From positions 11,132,967 through 11,196,966 of the forward strand of contig NC_051091.1 of the NCBI RefSeq assembly GCF_901709675.1: a stretch of DNA of 64,000 nt. Reading direction: 5' to 3'. Below, piece by piece: positions 47,844 to 61,505 of the stretch. The notes below the pieces were generated by a model that saw nothing but the letters and a program-made list of their open reading frames with translations, searched no databases and was not told the origin of the DNA. The stretch is from Syngnathus acus. Taxonomy: Eukaryota; Chordata; Actinopteri; Syngnathiformes; Syngnathidae. The first letter of the stretch is position 1; each line of letters begins with the position of its first letter. The translations under genes were made by a program, and so were the position numbers.

Positions 47844-50800
47844 CTTTAGACTGGCCATCAAATATTCATTTACATTCTTTTTCTTTAGTGTACTTGGCAA
47901 CCACAGCCAACATTAACGGTGTGGGTATCAAAAGAAGCTAAGAGGCAAGAAAGAGGCACAAAAGGCAGAAAAAGAACCTTAAAAACAGTGATTGTAAAAG
48001 GCGGAGGAGGTAGAGGTGATGGCAGATTTGTTTACTGACTACACTGAGCAGGCTCCTGGGGTCTTAAAGGAGACTGGGACTGACCTGCAAACGCACTTTG
48101 AAATTTATATTTTGTGATTTCTATAGGAAATTAGTTTTTGAATACTTTCTAGTTCATATAGGACATTACTCAACACAAAAGTGACAGCAAAGTGGTTTCC
48201 CATGGTTGTTGTACAACAAAATTACACTGTAGGTGACTCTAGTAAGCATGAATTATACATTTCCTTGTAAATCAATGGATTTTTTTTCCCATCCACATCC
48301 CAGTTGATTTAAGAGGACGTCAGATTAGTAATCTGGCCGGAACACTCGAGAAGGATTTTGAACAGCAGAAAACAGGTCAATGGGCCAATTTAGAACACTA
48401 CCTGCACGTCGGGACAAAAAGGGCAGTGTTCAAGTCGCATTAATATGCTGCACATACAGTACGGCGAAGATTGCGCTAAAATAGTTGAAAAGAAAACCAA
48501 ACCTCCTGGCATGTTGTATATTTATATTTATCTTGTGGTTGGAGCAGTTCGTATGCGTTTGTGAATATGAAGCTTTGACTGTGGAGACTGGAAATAGTGA
48601 AAATTATATTTTGGTGAATAATTTCTCCTGTGTGTGTACAAGTGAGAGAGCTCAATTCATGGACACCTAAAGAGACTGTATGTGCAGGGTGGTGGATGAT
48701 GCTTGGGCATTTGTAAACAGAGCCCCAATTCACTCGTACAGTCAAAGAATCGAGAAGAAGCCCCCTTGTGGTAGAAATGCACATCGGCTTTGTCAGCAAA
48801 AGAGCAGCAATCCTCTAAGCTGATTATGGTGCACCATTAAACAAAATGAATCAGGAATGAAACAATCTTGCCAAGTAAATCGGAGGGTGTAGAGGCTGGC
48901 ATTATCATCTTTTTATAATGGGCTTATTGTGGAATAATGGAGTACAAACAAAACGCTTTTCCAAGTGTCCTAAAAGGCATAAAGCAGTCGGTGATTAGAG
49001 GGGACTAATTTGAGCACCACAGGAAATGTCATTTATTTTCAGCCAACACAGCTGCCTTTTCATTTGGAAAGTATTTTCGAGTTTGTTCGCCAACCTTAAA
49101 TATGAGATGTTGTTTTGCACCTGACAGTGACGTCAAATGCCGCCCAGTTTATTTTTCGTATTGTGTTTCATTTATTCATTTCCAAGCATTTTGTAAGAGT
49201 CACGTCAAAGTAACAGTTTGTTTTCACATGGTCACATGGCGTTGTTTGAGTTGACGTTTTGCTTCAGATCATAGTGAGGGATGCAGATGATTGATAATGA
49301 AAATACCTCCCACTTTCAACAACTTTATGCATCCAAGTTCAGTGCAGACAAACTTGACAAAAATACATTCGCTAAGCTAATTGTGTCTATATAAAGCTAA
49401 TCGTGTCTCATTAGGTATCAAAGCTTGGTCTTCAATGACAATTGAAAAACAGATGAAATAATAACAAGATGATTTATGAAACAGACAGCGTGAATCTATT
49501 CTCAACAAACATAATATTTCAGTCAAGTACGATTATCTCTGCAACACCAGAAAAGCATTTTTTCCCCATCTTACAATCAATCGTAGTCGCTAATGGAATG
49601 TCCAAGGTTTACTTCCACATACAGTATGTCATGTACATCCTTGGCTACGAAACTAACATTCAACCTTGTGTACATTCTTTTCCACAGAGAGCCTTCTATA
49701 CAAGCCGCTTATGAAATCTTTTGATCGTGGCGTAGGAATGGATGCTGTGCCCAGGTAGTTCAAGGTGTTGACTGTGACTACAAACAGGGAGAGCTTTTTA
49801 AGCAGCAGAGAACAGGCCTGTGTCAATACTGCTGACCTGGCTCGGACAAGGTCTCGATTTATCCAACTGTGCTATCCGCTAGAATTAGCGGTACGGTATT
49901 AGCAGTTTCCTAGACTGTATGAAATGCCTACTTTTTCTCAAATAGTGAAACCAGGTGCTTCAGTAAGGTATGTGAAGATACGGGATAGGGAATGCCTCAA
50001 AGCTCTCATGTTGCTGCTTTGGCAGTGAACGCTGGCATTCTCGACCAAGGCATCAGAAGCTCAGACAAAGCAAAACACCGTTGTTTCTATTTGAGGCAAG
50101 ATAAAAACCTTCAATCTTTAGAGAGGAAACAAATTCTCATGGAATGGCTGCTTCTCCATCATAACTTAGTCCATCTTGATCTCAGCGTTGACTTTGGACA
50201 CGCAATAGAAGAGTTGGACACTAGACATGACCTACAACTCAGACAGATGGGGGGGGGTCTCAAAATTTGTGATAATTTCACCATAATTGCATCTTTCGGA
50301 ACCTTTATTACAATACCAGTCAGTCTACAAAATCTTGTCATATTTGTTTCCATCAGTCAACAGTAGTAGAGAAATATTTGAGCAACATCCGACCGATCAG
50401 GAGGATTTCCCTTTATGGACTATCAGCAAATATCTCCCTCTTGAGAAAACTCAACACAGTATACATTTCTCTTGCCTCCTTTTGAGGGGCTTGCGAGAAT
50501 CATGCACAATAAACAGAAGCCCCCCTCTGAAGGTCCACAACAAAAGCAAATAGCCCCAGCTTGGCTGTAGCTATATTAGCGGTCAGCTGGATCCTATTAG
50601 AAGGGCTTTGTGAATCGCTATAGCCTCTCAAGAATCCCAAACAAACTGAACCTGGACTCTGTTTGTCTCCTTGTAACCTCTCATCAAATCGGTCGTGCCT
50701 GTCCAAGAAATATCCCTGGAAACTGCGGCCTTCCCACAAACAGGGATGGGTCCCAGTGACCTTTCTGACCATTGATGTTCCTCGGCTACTTAGGTGATGT

Positions 50801-51502
50801 GGTTGTTTAATTTTTGTTGCTACCATTCAATCATTTGTGCCACTTTGCATTTTTAAAGGAGTTGTGTTGAATCTCGGCATCAGTCAAATAAAATCAGTCT
50901 GTGTGAGTAAAGAATGTGCTGAAGTTGGTATGTGGCAGATGAAAAAACAGATGCTTTCCTTCTCCTCACTAAATAAGCATGGTCAGGCTTGAAGGACTGA
51001 GCAACCTTTGTTCAGCCCCTGGGTCTTATTTGTGTTCTCAGATGATCTCAGTCGGATCAAAGATCCCGCTACTTACTTCATGTGACGACAATACATAAAA
51101 TAAATTACCAATCTTCAAAGAAGAAAAAAAAAATAATTGTTTGAAGGAAGAGAGCAAGAAGGCTGGTATAGATGGTTTTCGGAGTATAATGTGGTTGGTG
51201 GTCCAGTACTTGAAGTCCAGGCAAAAACTAACATGGAGACCAACCAACAAAGCTACCATTCATATTCCTTCCCCGGTCATGGAAAACGTTTCTCCCCCAG
51301 CGTTAAAACAGAGTGAGGGGCAAACCTGCAAAGACAACACACAGGGGGAGCTTTAGGATCTGCTTGCTGTGAGCCACATTTAGATCTGCGTGGACCTGAA
51401 AGAAACCCAAACATCTGCACTGGGGACTGCAGAAAAGGTTCCTCTATAGGTGGGAGGGTTCATGTGGCCTTGGAGGCCTAGGGGACCGGCTCTGGATCAA
51501 AC

Positions 51503-51757
51503 TGGTGTCAAACGTATTTTTGTCGCGGGCCGCATCGTAGTCATCGTTGATCAAACTGATCAATAAGTAGGTTTGAAACTGGAGAGTAAAACTGTTGTAA
51601 CAAAAATGTCTAGCAATATCTGTATTTCTTTAAAAGTCAAGATAATTTGTAATTTTAGTATTGACACAAAGTTGATGCACAATTTGTCTTCGGGGGCCAC
51701 GTAAAATGATGTGGCGGGCCGTATCGGGCCCCAGGCCTTGGGTTCGACAGCTATGCT
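51503..51757. mobile_element. hAT-type non-autonomous element (diverged)
   Basis: The left end ACTGGTGTCAAACGT and the right end GGGTTCGACAGCTAT are diverged inverted repeats. Internal GGGGGCCACGTAAAATGATG and GTGGCGGGCCGTATCGGGCC match the 47.8-kb fragment. No clean target duplication was seen, so the limits are approximate. Confidence 0.5.
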
Positions 51758-54700
51758 TTAGACACTGTACGTGACACATCATAATAAAGAACAATAGAGA
51801 CGTGCAAGAATCGGGCTGATAAGCAGGCTGATTGGATTTTGTTTAGTATCTGCATGCTTTTCATCAAAGCACTATCTCGCCTCATCTTTAGATGTTTAGG
51901 GAAAATGTGTTTAGTTTGGACTCAACTCTGCTTCTCAGATGATATCAGGATGTCGCGGGGATTAGAATGGGTAAACTATTTTGGGTGGCCAGTGACTGAG
52001 CTTTTGATTGCCTCACACTGCGTTTTGGAAAGACTTTATTTTGTTTGAGGGTCTGAGTCGTCTGAGGGCACTTGTCATAGACAGGACATCCTGTTCTGTG
52101 AAGGGAGGATATTCTTGTCTGTCGATCCTGGGGCGCTACCGACAGCGCTGGAGGAACTTGAAAGACTTGAGTGTTGATATTTTCACTGATAAGTTGTGAT
52201 TTGGATATGGAAATCAAGTGACCTGAAAAGAGAAAGTCGTGTGTCCTGGTATAGTTGCCGACCACAGTATTAAGTGTAACGTCTTGATCGGTCTTTTTCA
52301 AAAAAGTCCAAAGTCTCCAAGACCGAGACAAGTAAAAATGACTTGATGATGATTGTGATGAGACCAAGAAAGAACCTTGAAAATTGGTCTTGAGATCGGA
52401 CATTGTCTGCTTATGCTCCTTTTATCAGTCTCGCCATTTCTTCTTTTCCCATTTCCAAAGAAACTCCACAAAATCTTTTGTGTTTTACAAAATGTTGCTA
52501 GATTGTTTGTGTTTCTTTTTTTTTAACTTATGAGACCCAAATCAAGTGCTTTGACATGAACAGAGCCCGAGGGTACTGAATTTTAAAATAAATCTTATTT
52601 TAGATTCCAATCGAGATTTAGGGGAAATTGACTTTCCCGTCAGTACTTTATAGTGAACAGACTTGATTGATATAGATAACTATCTCGTGCTCCATTCACT
52701 AAGCCGCTGAAGGCTGTCGAGTACATCTGTCAGTTTGACAGACAAAATGATCTTGTCTGTAATCACCTTCCTCCCTCAGCCGCCTCATCAGTCGCTCGAC
52801 TTGTGCGATGAGTCAAATCCACACTTTTTTTTTACCTTGGGCTCATTCGCTGGTATGTCAACTGTAACCGTATTGCCACAGAAGCACAATGCTTACTTAA
52901 TACAACGAAGCCAACTCTAAAAGCATGTGGATGTGAGCGGTTTAGTGTGATTAGGCTAGAAATTGCACGTGAGGGGCGGACGAGGTGGAATGGGGTATGA
53001 CGAGAGTCGAGGGGGGGCAGCTCCTTTTCAGGTTCGGTTGCACATGAACACTGGTCACTTTGTCGGCTGCTGAGGTGATGCTATCTTTACCTCAGTGATA
53101 CAATAGCCTCATAGACAGCTGACTTTGGGTCAGGACCCGGCTAGCCTCAGCTGTGGCGGATTCCAGGAAAAGTGTGCCACCTACAGGCAGGGAGCTTTAG
53201 GAAATTATAACGTATGAATACAGTCAAAGCTAAACACAGACAATCAAACTGAACAAATTATTAAAATGCTAGACGGCAAAGGATGTGAAGAAACAATCAA
53301 AGTGCCATCTTTTCCCGTCATCTGTCAGCTAGCGTACGTTAAATCTGCAGGAAGTCTCACTGCAGCAGCTGGAGAGTTCGTTCCCTCTGGCATTCCATAA
53401 TTCTCCTCTCGTGACGAGATGCGCTTAGCAGGCGGAAGAACACTCAATTTTTTGGGGGGAATGAAATTGGCAGGGGCACATGCCAGGCGTTGTAAAATAC
53501 GAGTCAAAAGCGAACATAAATATCGACATTGCATTGTAGGCAATGTTGTGTCAGTCATTTGCGACATTCCACGTTCTCAAAAAGTTTCGCCAGGACGAAA
53601 ACCTCACGTCGGTGAAAGAATGTCTTTCCCACTCCCCTCACCTCCTCGCATTGACTGCTCCCTCCTCACCTAGTTTCCCCTCCTTTTCCCACCATCCTCA
53701 ACATCGTGACATTCCTCCAATCCTGAGCTCCTCCCGCCTCGATTCCCTCGCCGGATGTCAGCTGATTGAGTGAAACGGCCCTCAGCAGCAAAAGAAACTT
53801 GGAAGTGTTGTGCAATAATGATTTTCTCAGCCAAGGCCAACATCCATCGCTGGACTAGACACTAGAATGTAGACACCAAAAGGTAAGCAGATCTGCATCA
53901 GTAGCTATCAAATTAGCTAATGATCTCTTGGCACACTATTTCAGTTGCAAAAAATGAAATAAAAAAAATCTTCCGGCCTTTAATGATGGTGAGAATTAGT
54001 AGTTTGGGTTTGAAATGTATTTCTAGTACTTGTTGGAAAAGATAAAAATATCCACAAAGTCGCTAAGTTGGAAATACTGTTTGGGTATTTATTTTATTTT
54101 TTATTTTACCTTGGAACTGTTTCAAAGTGTGGAAATAAAAATGCATGAAATGTATTTTGTATTTTGGAAAAACAAAAATCTGCAAGTGAGTGGGTTGATG
54201 GCTTGGCCATCTGTGAGGAAGCAGCCACTGAGTAAACCTGCGCAGTTCACAGCTTATTTCATCAATATGTTCCAGCCATCAGCTTCACTTGACACCCGCC
54301 GTTATTTTGCCGCCTGAACTTCCTCCATTGACCAGACTTTACAGGTCACGTTTCCCCCTAGACAAAGTTTGTAACACACAGTTGGCAAGGCTGAAGTTGC
54401 CGCCGGGTCGGAGGATTACTGTCTGACTGAATCCTTCAAAAAGGCCCCACCGTGGCTCCCCATTCCCGCCCCGCCCCCCTCCTCCTGACCTCCAGGTTCA
54501 CCTCTGGAGCTCTGTCTGCCGTGTGAAGCCATGCCAGGTAATGGGATTTACAAGGCTGTGAATTTCACTGTATTGACACAGGGACCAATGTGTGCTTACA
54601 AATGATGTACTGGCCACAAAAAAAAAAGAAGGGGAATAGGCGGCTGTCGGTTTACGACGGTCCCGACATGGGATAGGCTGCCAATGGAACTGCAGTTGGC

Positions 54701-57229
54701 ACAACGGCGAAAGTATGCGTCATCATGCAGCACAATGAGTTACCAATATTTATACAGTTTTTTTTTCATTTCATTGTTTGATACTTATGGCAAAGTGATT
54801 TTTACAAATATTTACTGTAATTGCGATATTACTTTTCCATTAGTGTAGGTTAATGTTGACCGACTACAGTGCATTCAAATTTCAGGATTCAATCTGGTTA
54901 TGTCAATTATTGTATGTGGCTTGACTAACTAGCTGCAATGCCGATATGTTGGGATTTTAAGATTGCAAATACAAATGGTTTGAGACTCTCTGGATTAACA
55001 TCATTAAATTATTAGAAGTACTATTGTAAAATTTTGTTAATGACTGTAAACACACATCACAAAGCCATTTTGAATACTGCTCTTGTCTGCAGAAAAACAG
55101 TGAAAAACAGTGAAGGTAATCTAGATAAAGGACTGAATACTTAAAATACTTATCGTTACAAATACAACATACAGAACCTGATACATAGGCAATTATTCAT
55201 GTACTTGTCAGTAATGGAGAGTCTTGTGAAAAGATTAGCTTCTGTCTTGTAAATATCTCATCTTGCAAGTTTCCTAACATAAAATGAATTCCACGAAGCA
55301 GCATAGGTGTTCAGATTTAATGTAAGTGCTGTCGCGACCTGTCAACTGACGTGTAACTCGTTTTCTTCGTTGCATTCGTTTGTGAATTTTCCTCTCCGTC
55401 GTCTTGTTTTTATGTCGAACGTGTTCCGACTTGCCGTGGAAGAATCTCTTTCAAGTCGCGCTTTTATTTAACCGTTTAATTTCGTAATTACATGGGCTAG
55501 CAGTGTAGGTTGTCTTTGCCCTTGGGCCTAATTTTCGTACATTTTCTAATATAACCAATCATAGCTAAGCTCGCGTCACATGAGCTAAGATTGTTTTTTT
55601 TTTTACCTGACACCTGAGCACGTGATGTCCATAAAAGTGTTTTTAAAGGAGTTTATTGTACATGGAAAAACAATTAAGTTATCAAATTTATTATAGACAA
55701 AATAATCTTTTACTGCTGAAAATGGCAAAATCAGTAAAGTATCCCTTTAGTTATAAGATAGCAGTTAAGCTAGTAGCTGCTAGCCAACTAGCATTGTCAT
55801 ACACAAACGCTAATTGGGTGAACAACTCTGACAGATTACCCATAACCTTTTATGACTGTCATTTTCTGCTAATTAGGTAATCCATTTTGTAGAATGTAGT
55901 ATATAATTTACATAAAATTTATTGCAATATCAAAGTGCCCAATGTCTAAAACGGATATGCTGATAAGTCTGAAATGTCTGCGCGGGTCTCCAGTCAGCTT
56001 ATATTGCATTTATTGGACCTGCTCATGTGCTTTGCCGTCACGCTTCAGACATGTGGACGGCAGCCGAGTCTGGAAGCATTTGCCAAATGCTTCCTCTGTC
56101 ATTAGCATTAGGCCGCTGCCTCCTCCTCTTACTGCAGCACTGCCATTGAATTTTTGCTTTTCTCACAATGCAATGAATTGTCACATTTTATAAATCAGGC
56201 CTTTTTATCTAGTCATGTTCATGTGGACAGATAAATATTTGTTTATCTTTATGTCAATGTTGATGCTAAGGAGTTTATATGCTTTATGTTGCCAAGAAAA
56301 TGCGGAGTAAAATATCACAAATTAAAACTCAGTAAAATTGACTGTGGAATTATTTTTAAGAATGTAGTTATCAAATTTCCTGTCCATGTCTTTTAAAATA
56401 ATAAATGATAATATCACTCCCGCTTCCCCAAAATCTAAGCCCAACTCTTTCAATGTTGACGTTTTGATCTATTTATCCATCTATTTATTCCAATTTATGG
56501 TAGGTGATTAAGACTTATTCTCACCGTCTCCACAACAATGAGGTCATCTGAGGAGCTTCTTACCGGGCACTCTTTTCCCTGCTCGTGCTCATTCCACCTC
56601 ATTCCATGTCTTCTCAACATTTCTGAGTTCCTGCCAATAGGGAAATAATCAACAATATTATTAGTTTTTTGCGGTTAACTCTCAGGAAGACAACGAATCC
56701 CTGTGAGCTGTTTTCCATTCTTCCATTTGCATTTCTCTCAATCTGTTACAAAGCTCACAGAGGTCCTGGCGGGAAAAGTGGAAAGTGACACTCGGATGTC
56801 AAGTTAGCTTTGTACTTTTCTTGTTTATGTGACAAGAGACTGAAGTCACAGTAATTAACCCAATGCGGTAGAAATAGATGTTGACCAGGACTGAACCATA
56901 TGGTTTCTTAGAGGAAATTTGCACCTGACAGGATTTGGTTAAGCTCTGACACTGTTTCTAACATCTTAACAGATGTTTTTTTTGTTTTTTTTTAATGTAA
57001 ATAGCCTAACGAGGAATTAACGCCACACGACCATGCACAATTATGAGGTCATAAGAATAAGTCATTTTATTAGTTGCAAAATCCAGTGTGACATCTTACC
57101 CTATTTAGTGAGACAACTTACTCGATGGTGAGGCAATACTATAAGACTGGTTTATCAAAAAAAAAAAAAATCATTTGTGTCATTCACTTAAGACTTACTC
57201 TAACTGTTCCTCTAGCGGTTGCTTGAGTC

Positions 57230-57518
57230 CAGAGGCGTAGCCAAGCCGGGGCGAGCCGGGGCGGCGCCCCGGTTAGGACTCCCTGCGCCCCGGTTGAAAA
57301 AAATCGAGCTTTTTCGATTCTTCATTTTCATGCCGTTTTTTTCTTTCGGTCTTGCGCGAATGTGCTTGCGCTATTCTATGTGCGCGATGTTATCCATTCA
57401 CCGTTTGCCTCCCGGACCCGGATGTTGTTTTAGCGATCAGCGAACGGCGTGGGTGATGTTCGATTTTTTTTCCTGTGGGCGTGCGCCCCTACTGGAAAAA
57501 TTCCTGGCTACGCCTCTG
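57230..57518. mobile_element. hAT MITE, 289 bp, with intact 8-bp target duplication
   Basis: The element starts CAGAGGCGTAGCCA and ends TGGCTACGCCTCTG, perfect inverted termini. It is flanked by direct copies of CTTGAGTC at 57222-57229 and 57519-57526. The 8-bp duplication and CAG...CTG termini are diagnostic of the hAT superfamily. GC-rich left interior (GGGGCGAGCCGGGGCGGCG); no transposase. It ends 455 bp upstream of the nckap1l start codon. Confidence 0.93.
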
Positions 57519-57973
57519 CTTGAGTCGACTTAAGTTTGGTATGTTACCCCACCTTGTGGTAGATTTTTTTTTTTTTTTTAAATACTTTATTTTGATGGAT
57601 TTGTTGATTTTTCTGAAGAAAAATTATTTTTAAAATTACTATGAATACTATTATTATTATTGATAATAACAATAATAATAATATTAGTAATAAGAATTTT
57701 TGCGGGGGTTTTTTGTCGACTAATTTTTCTATTTTACTCAGTTTTCTCATTTTATTATGTAATCAGAAAAAAACCCTGTAATATTTCTACTCATATCTGT
57801 GGACTTTCATCACATGGACTATTGCAACAAACTCACGCCAACAAGTACATACTCCACCCACAACCGCAAGACCCATGTGACCCTGACGCCTCGGGTGCGC
57901 TCGCTTGTTTCCGAGGGCCTGCGTACCGGAGGCAAAGGCTCGAGCGGAGTTAACGGTGAAGCTGGGGAGGATT

Positions 57974-60900
57974 ATGGAGAACCATCAGAAACTAGCAGAA
58001 AAGCTCACCATCCTGAATGAGAGGGGGAACGGGGTGCTGATACGCATGAACTACATCAAGAAGGTGAGCACACAACTAAAAGAGTCGAAACCAAAGACAA
58101 GAAATAGTAAGGAACATTCACAATCTATACAGTGATGCACATTAAATAATCAATGTATGATGTCATCTAAAAAGGCACAATATAAATTTACATTTGCACA
58201 ACGGATCACCAACATGCAGAATCAAGTCAAATTTAAAACGTGTTGAATTTCTACCTAAACATACAATAAACCATTTTGTGATGCTTCTTGTCTTGAGCGT
58301 ACTTCCTGTCTTTCCCACTGCTCTCAACAAAAGAGGAAGTGCAACCAGGAAGTGGTCTGAGCTGTCAGTCTTATCACCAGGTTCAGTTTGTCTAAAATTG
58401 TCAAAATATTGCAGAAATGAGATCCATCCATTTTGCCCATTTTAGTCTGAGTTGAGAGATGCGCCCTGGACTGGTTGCCAGTTAATTGCGGAGTACAAAT
58501 ATGCAAGCAACCATTGACAGGCGAGCTGGGGTCGAGGTCAGATAGAACAGTGGGCCAGAAGTTCTAACCACTGCCCAGTAATGACATTGAATATTCATGC
58601 AAATTTGATATGTGTTTTGAGGAAATGATTCATATTCATCATATTCAGCTTCCACTTTTACATGTGAACCCTCCTATTACCCTTTTTAGGAAGCTTGAAG
58701 ACATGGGAGGGAACAGCAAGTTGTTTTGTGGGGCAATATTGTCACCTAGTGGTGGTTAACAAACACTACTGGGATTAATTAAACGTCATTCAAACGCTAT
58801 TATTATGTATATATTATTAGTTATCTTTATGTCTTTATTTAATATTATATATTTTTCATCTGTGGTGCAGATCTGTGCAGATGTCAAGCTGCGGCCATCC
58901 ATCCTTACAGACAAGACCATGGAGCCGGCTATTAAATATATCTCCAAGAAATTCCCTAACATTGACTTTCGGGGAACCGTTGTGAGTAGTCCACTGTTGT
59001 CTTTTCGAATTGTGACACTACCACATTATGATGCGCATAAGAAAATATAATTTTCTCATCATAGCAAAGTCTGACCAGCATCCAGCGACAAAAGTCTGAA
59101 GTGATGGAAGCCACATCAAGTTACTACGACTCTTTTCTGGATGTCATAGAGTTCAGGGTAATTGCAAATAAATTCTCCAATTTAAACCAATAAGATTTAT
59201 TTAAAATGCCTTACGCCAATATGTTTTTATTACCATCTCTCAGTTTCCTCCCATATAATGTTTATAGGAAAATAATTTGCATATAGAGTGGTTTAGTGTG
59301 AAAGAAAAAAGTTAATTTCTAAATTTGCTTGGGATTTACTCAGGTGTACTTTGCAACAATTTGCATGATGGAGGTCGAGGCATTTCTGATAACTCGATCC
59401 TGGTGATGGATTCATGCAATTGCTTTCTGGGTGATGAAATCATCTGCGTGGCTAAGACGTTGTGCGTAGGAAGTCAGTGGCAACTGATGCGTGTGTTATT
59501 GCTTTGTTGGTAACTAGAGGCCTCCGTGTTTGGTTTTAATCAAATTCTTCCCTAATATTTGTCTGAATCAGGACCACGTCTACGAGTTACTGAACACCAT
59601 CGATGCCAGCCAGTGCTTCTTCGACATTGTGAGTACAATTATTGGCCACAACTGAGTCGATCGAGGAAGAACACTGACAGATTGGTTGAAATTTCCAGGC
59701 CATAAATTTTGATTTTACCAAGAGCTACCTCGATCTGATCATCACGTACACTTCGGTTATCATCACACTTGCACGCATCGACGAGAAGAAGGCTTTTGTG
59801 GGTATGTTCAACTGCGCTCATGAGATGAGCAAAGGGAGTAGGTGAGACAATCTGACTTTATCTTCAATCTAAAATGGCTTCTTCTCACATGTCTCATTGC
59901 ATCCCACAGTGACCCCTCATACCCGCGGCTCAGCCAAATGTTTGTGGAGTACGAGCATCCCTGGAAGAAGCTCACTGAAGAGTTTGGCCCTCATACTAAG
60001 GTTTCAGTCATTATTTTTGATTGTATAATTTTTTTTTTTTTTTTTTTTTTTTAGAAGTTGGTCATTTGTCTCATCTGTGTCTCTAGTCTGTGACGACTGC
60101 TCTGCTGTCTCTGAGGATGATCTACCCGCGGAGGAACCTGCCAGTGGAAAAGTGGCGGAGCGCCCAGCTGCTCAGCCTGCTCAATGCTCCGGCCACCATG
60201 TTGGACCCGGCTTGCTGTGACACTGTAAGTCTGTCACCGAGAATTGATCGAAGGAAGGAAGGAAGGAAGGAAGGAAGGAAGGAAGGAAGGAAGGAAGGAA
60301 GGAAGGAAGGAAGGAAGGAAGGAAGGAAGGAAGGAAGGAAGGAAGGAAGGAAGGAAGGAAGGAAGGAAGGATCATGCATACAAATAATTAGCATAGAAAA
60401 TAACATTTGCTTAGGGGAGGGCTGCTGATATCTTTTTTTTTTTTTTCTTCCCAAAAATGAAAAATTCACAGTCACCTTAAGTGAGTAGAAACAGTTTTCC
60501 CAGTTCTACACCTTACACACGCACTTCTCTCTATTGTCAATCAGGCTTGAATTGTCCACTTGGCTTCCATCTATGGCTATGGGCAAGTCTCGTCCTTTAC
60601 ACATCATTAAATCTTGTTTTTCTGCTACTGTCGTTTTTAGGTGATATTTTTGCTGCTCTCTCACATAATAACTACTTGTCTGCATGGAGCTCCGGGCAAC
60701 TCTTTATCCTTAGAAAAAAAATACCACAACAAAACACAATATCTGTCGAAGAGAATGTGTGCAAAAGTCACTTTTGGGGTCTAACTACCCCAGCGTGAAT
60801 TGAATAGCAAGTTGGCTGGATAACCTGCCTTTGTATGCACGCTACATTGCACAGAAGCCTGTCGAAATCTGTCATTGTTGGAATTTATTAAGCCTGATGC

Positions 60901-61215
60901 CCCTCCCTCTTACAGATGTCATGTGAATATCTGTCTTTGGAAGTAATGGAGCGCTGGATCATCAGTAAGTGCTCATCCCACTCAAATTAACGTCATTTTC
61001 TTGGTACATAAAAAAAGACAGTGATATTGATTTAAACGCGCCACTTTTTGTCATCCAGTTGGCTTCCTGTTGTGCCACAGCAGCCTGAACAGCAACCAGT
61101 CCTCCCAGGAGCTGTGGAAAATGGCTCTGCGGAGCGGCCTGTACGTCACCATCACCAGAGATGAGCTGCTCAACATACATAAAGTCTCCGAGGACCTCTT
61201 TGACAGCATCAAAGG
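57974..61215 (+). CDS. nckap1l: NCK-associated protein 1-like (HEM1), exons 1-9 (N-terminal part)
   Basis: Exons: 57974-58063, 58871-58981, 59065-59157, 59572-59628, 59699-59841, 59910-60000, 60087-60224, 60916-60964, 61059-61215. The phases close throughout. The protein starts [18 protein letters not shown] and continues [78 protein letters not shown] and [16 protein letters not shown]. It resembles HEM1 more than NCKAP1 (for example [21 protein letters not shown]). HEM1 is the haematopoietic NAP1 subunit of the WAVE regulatory complex; it pairs with CYFIP and links Rac to Arp2/3-driven actin assembly. The start is the first ATG; upstream in-frame codons are open but lack an ATG. A noncoding first exon was not identified. 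Confidence 0.95.
58456..58530 (-). mobile_element. Fragment of a common fish interspersed repeat
   Basis: The sequence CGCCCTGGACTGGTTGCCAG followed by TTAATTGCGGAGTACAAATA and GCAACCATTGACAG matches the opposite strand of the same widespread percomorph repeat found near 30876 and 34795. It lies in nckap1l intron 1. Confidence 0.5.
60251..60370. repeat. (AAGG)n microsatellite, 120 bp
   Basis: Thirty uninterrupted tetranucleotide units begin 27 bp after the nckap1l exon 7 boundary (60224). The run is purine-only on the sense strand. It creates spurious Glu-Gly-Arg-Lys and Leu-Pro-Ser-Phe frames. Confidence 0.97.
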
Positions 61216-61505
61216 GTATGGAAGCTCCCCTTGGGCGCATATATAACAACCTTCTTCTTCTATACTCGCTGCGGATAAAATGAATGAATCTGTACTCTAC
61301 TGCTTCAGTGGATGTAGTCCTCAAATGCGAAGGCGCAAGAGAGCGCTTATATTCTTATTAAAACGTTACATATGTCGTTTTGTTAGGAAGTTGGAACGGA
61401 TTAATGTCATTTGTATTCATTTCTATAGGAAAAGATAATTTGAAATAAGGACTACTGTATAGTGAATCCTGCAGGGCTCTATCATATGATTGTCATCTTG
61501 ATCAG

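Larger units (their letters stand above)
42321..57973. other. Gene-free divergent intergenic region (col2a1 / nckap1l)
   Basis: About 15.7 kb without any open frame that resembles a known protein or shows exon logic. It carries a G-quadruplex-prone tract (44149-44171), hAT fragments (47777-47843, 51503-51757) and a complete hAT MITE (57230-57518). Much of the rest looks unique. Col2a1 distal enhancers and the nckap1l promoter are expected somewhere here but cannot be pinned from sequence. Confidence 0.65.

Noticed and set aside
53860-53885. CCAAAAG|GTAAGC, similar to a splice donor; a like sequence occurs at 47575
   Set aside because: A short chance match with no exon body or acceptor partner.
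54480-54545. GC-rich segment ending ATGCCAG|GTAATG, resembling a first coding exon
   Set aside because: Joining it to nckap1l does not make a family-like N-terminus and no other partner exon was found. It could be a noncoding first exon, but the evidence is too thin to annotate.
60090-60475. Open frames with Glu-Gly-Arg-Lys or Leu-Pro-Ser-Phe repeats on either strand
   Set aside because: They are products of the AAGG microsatellite. The first part of the plus-strand frame overlaps nckap1l exon 7 in another frame.
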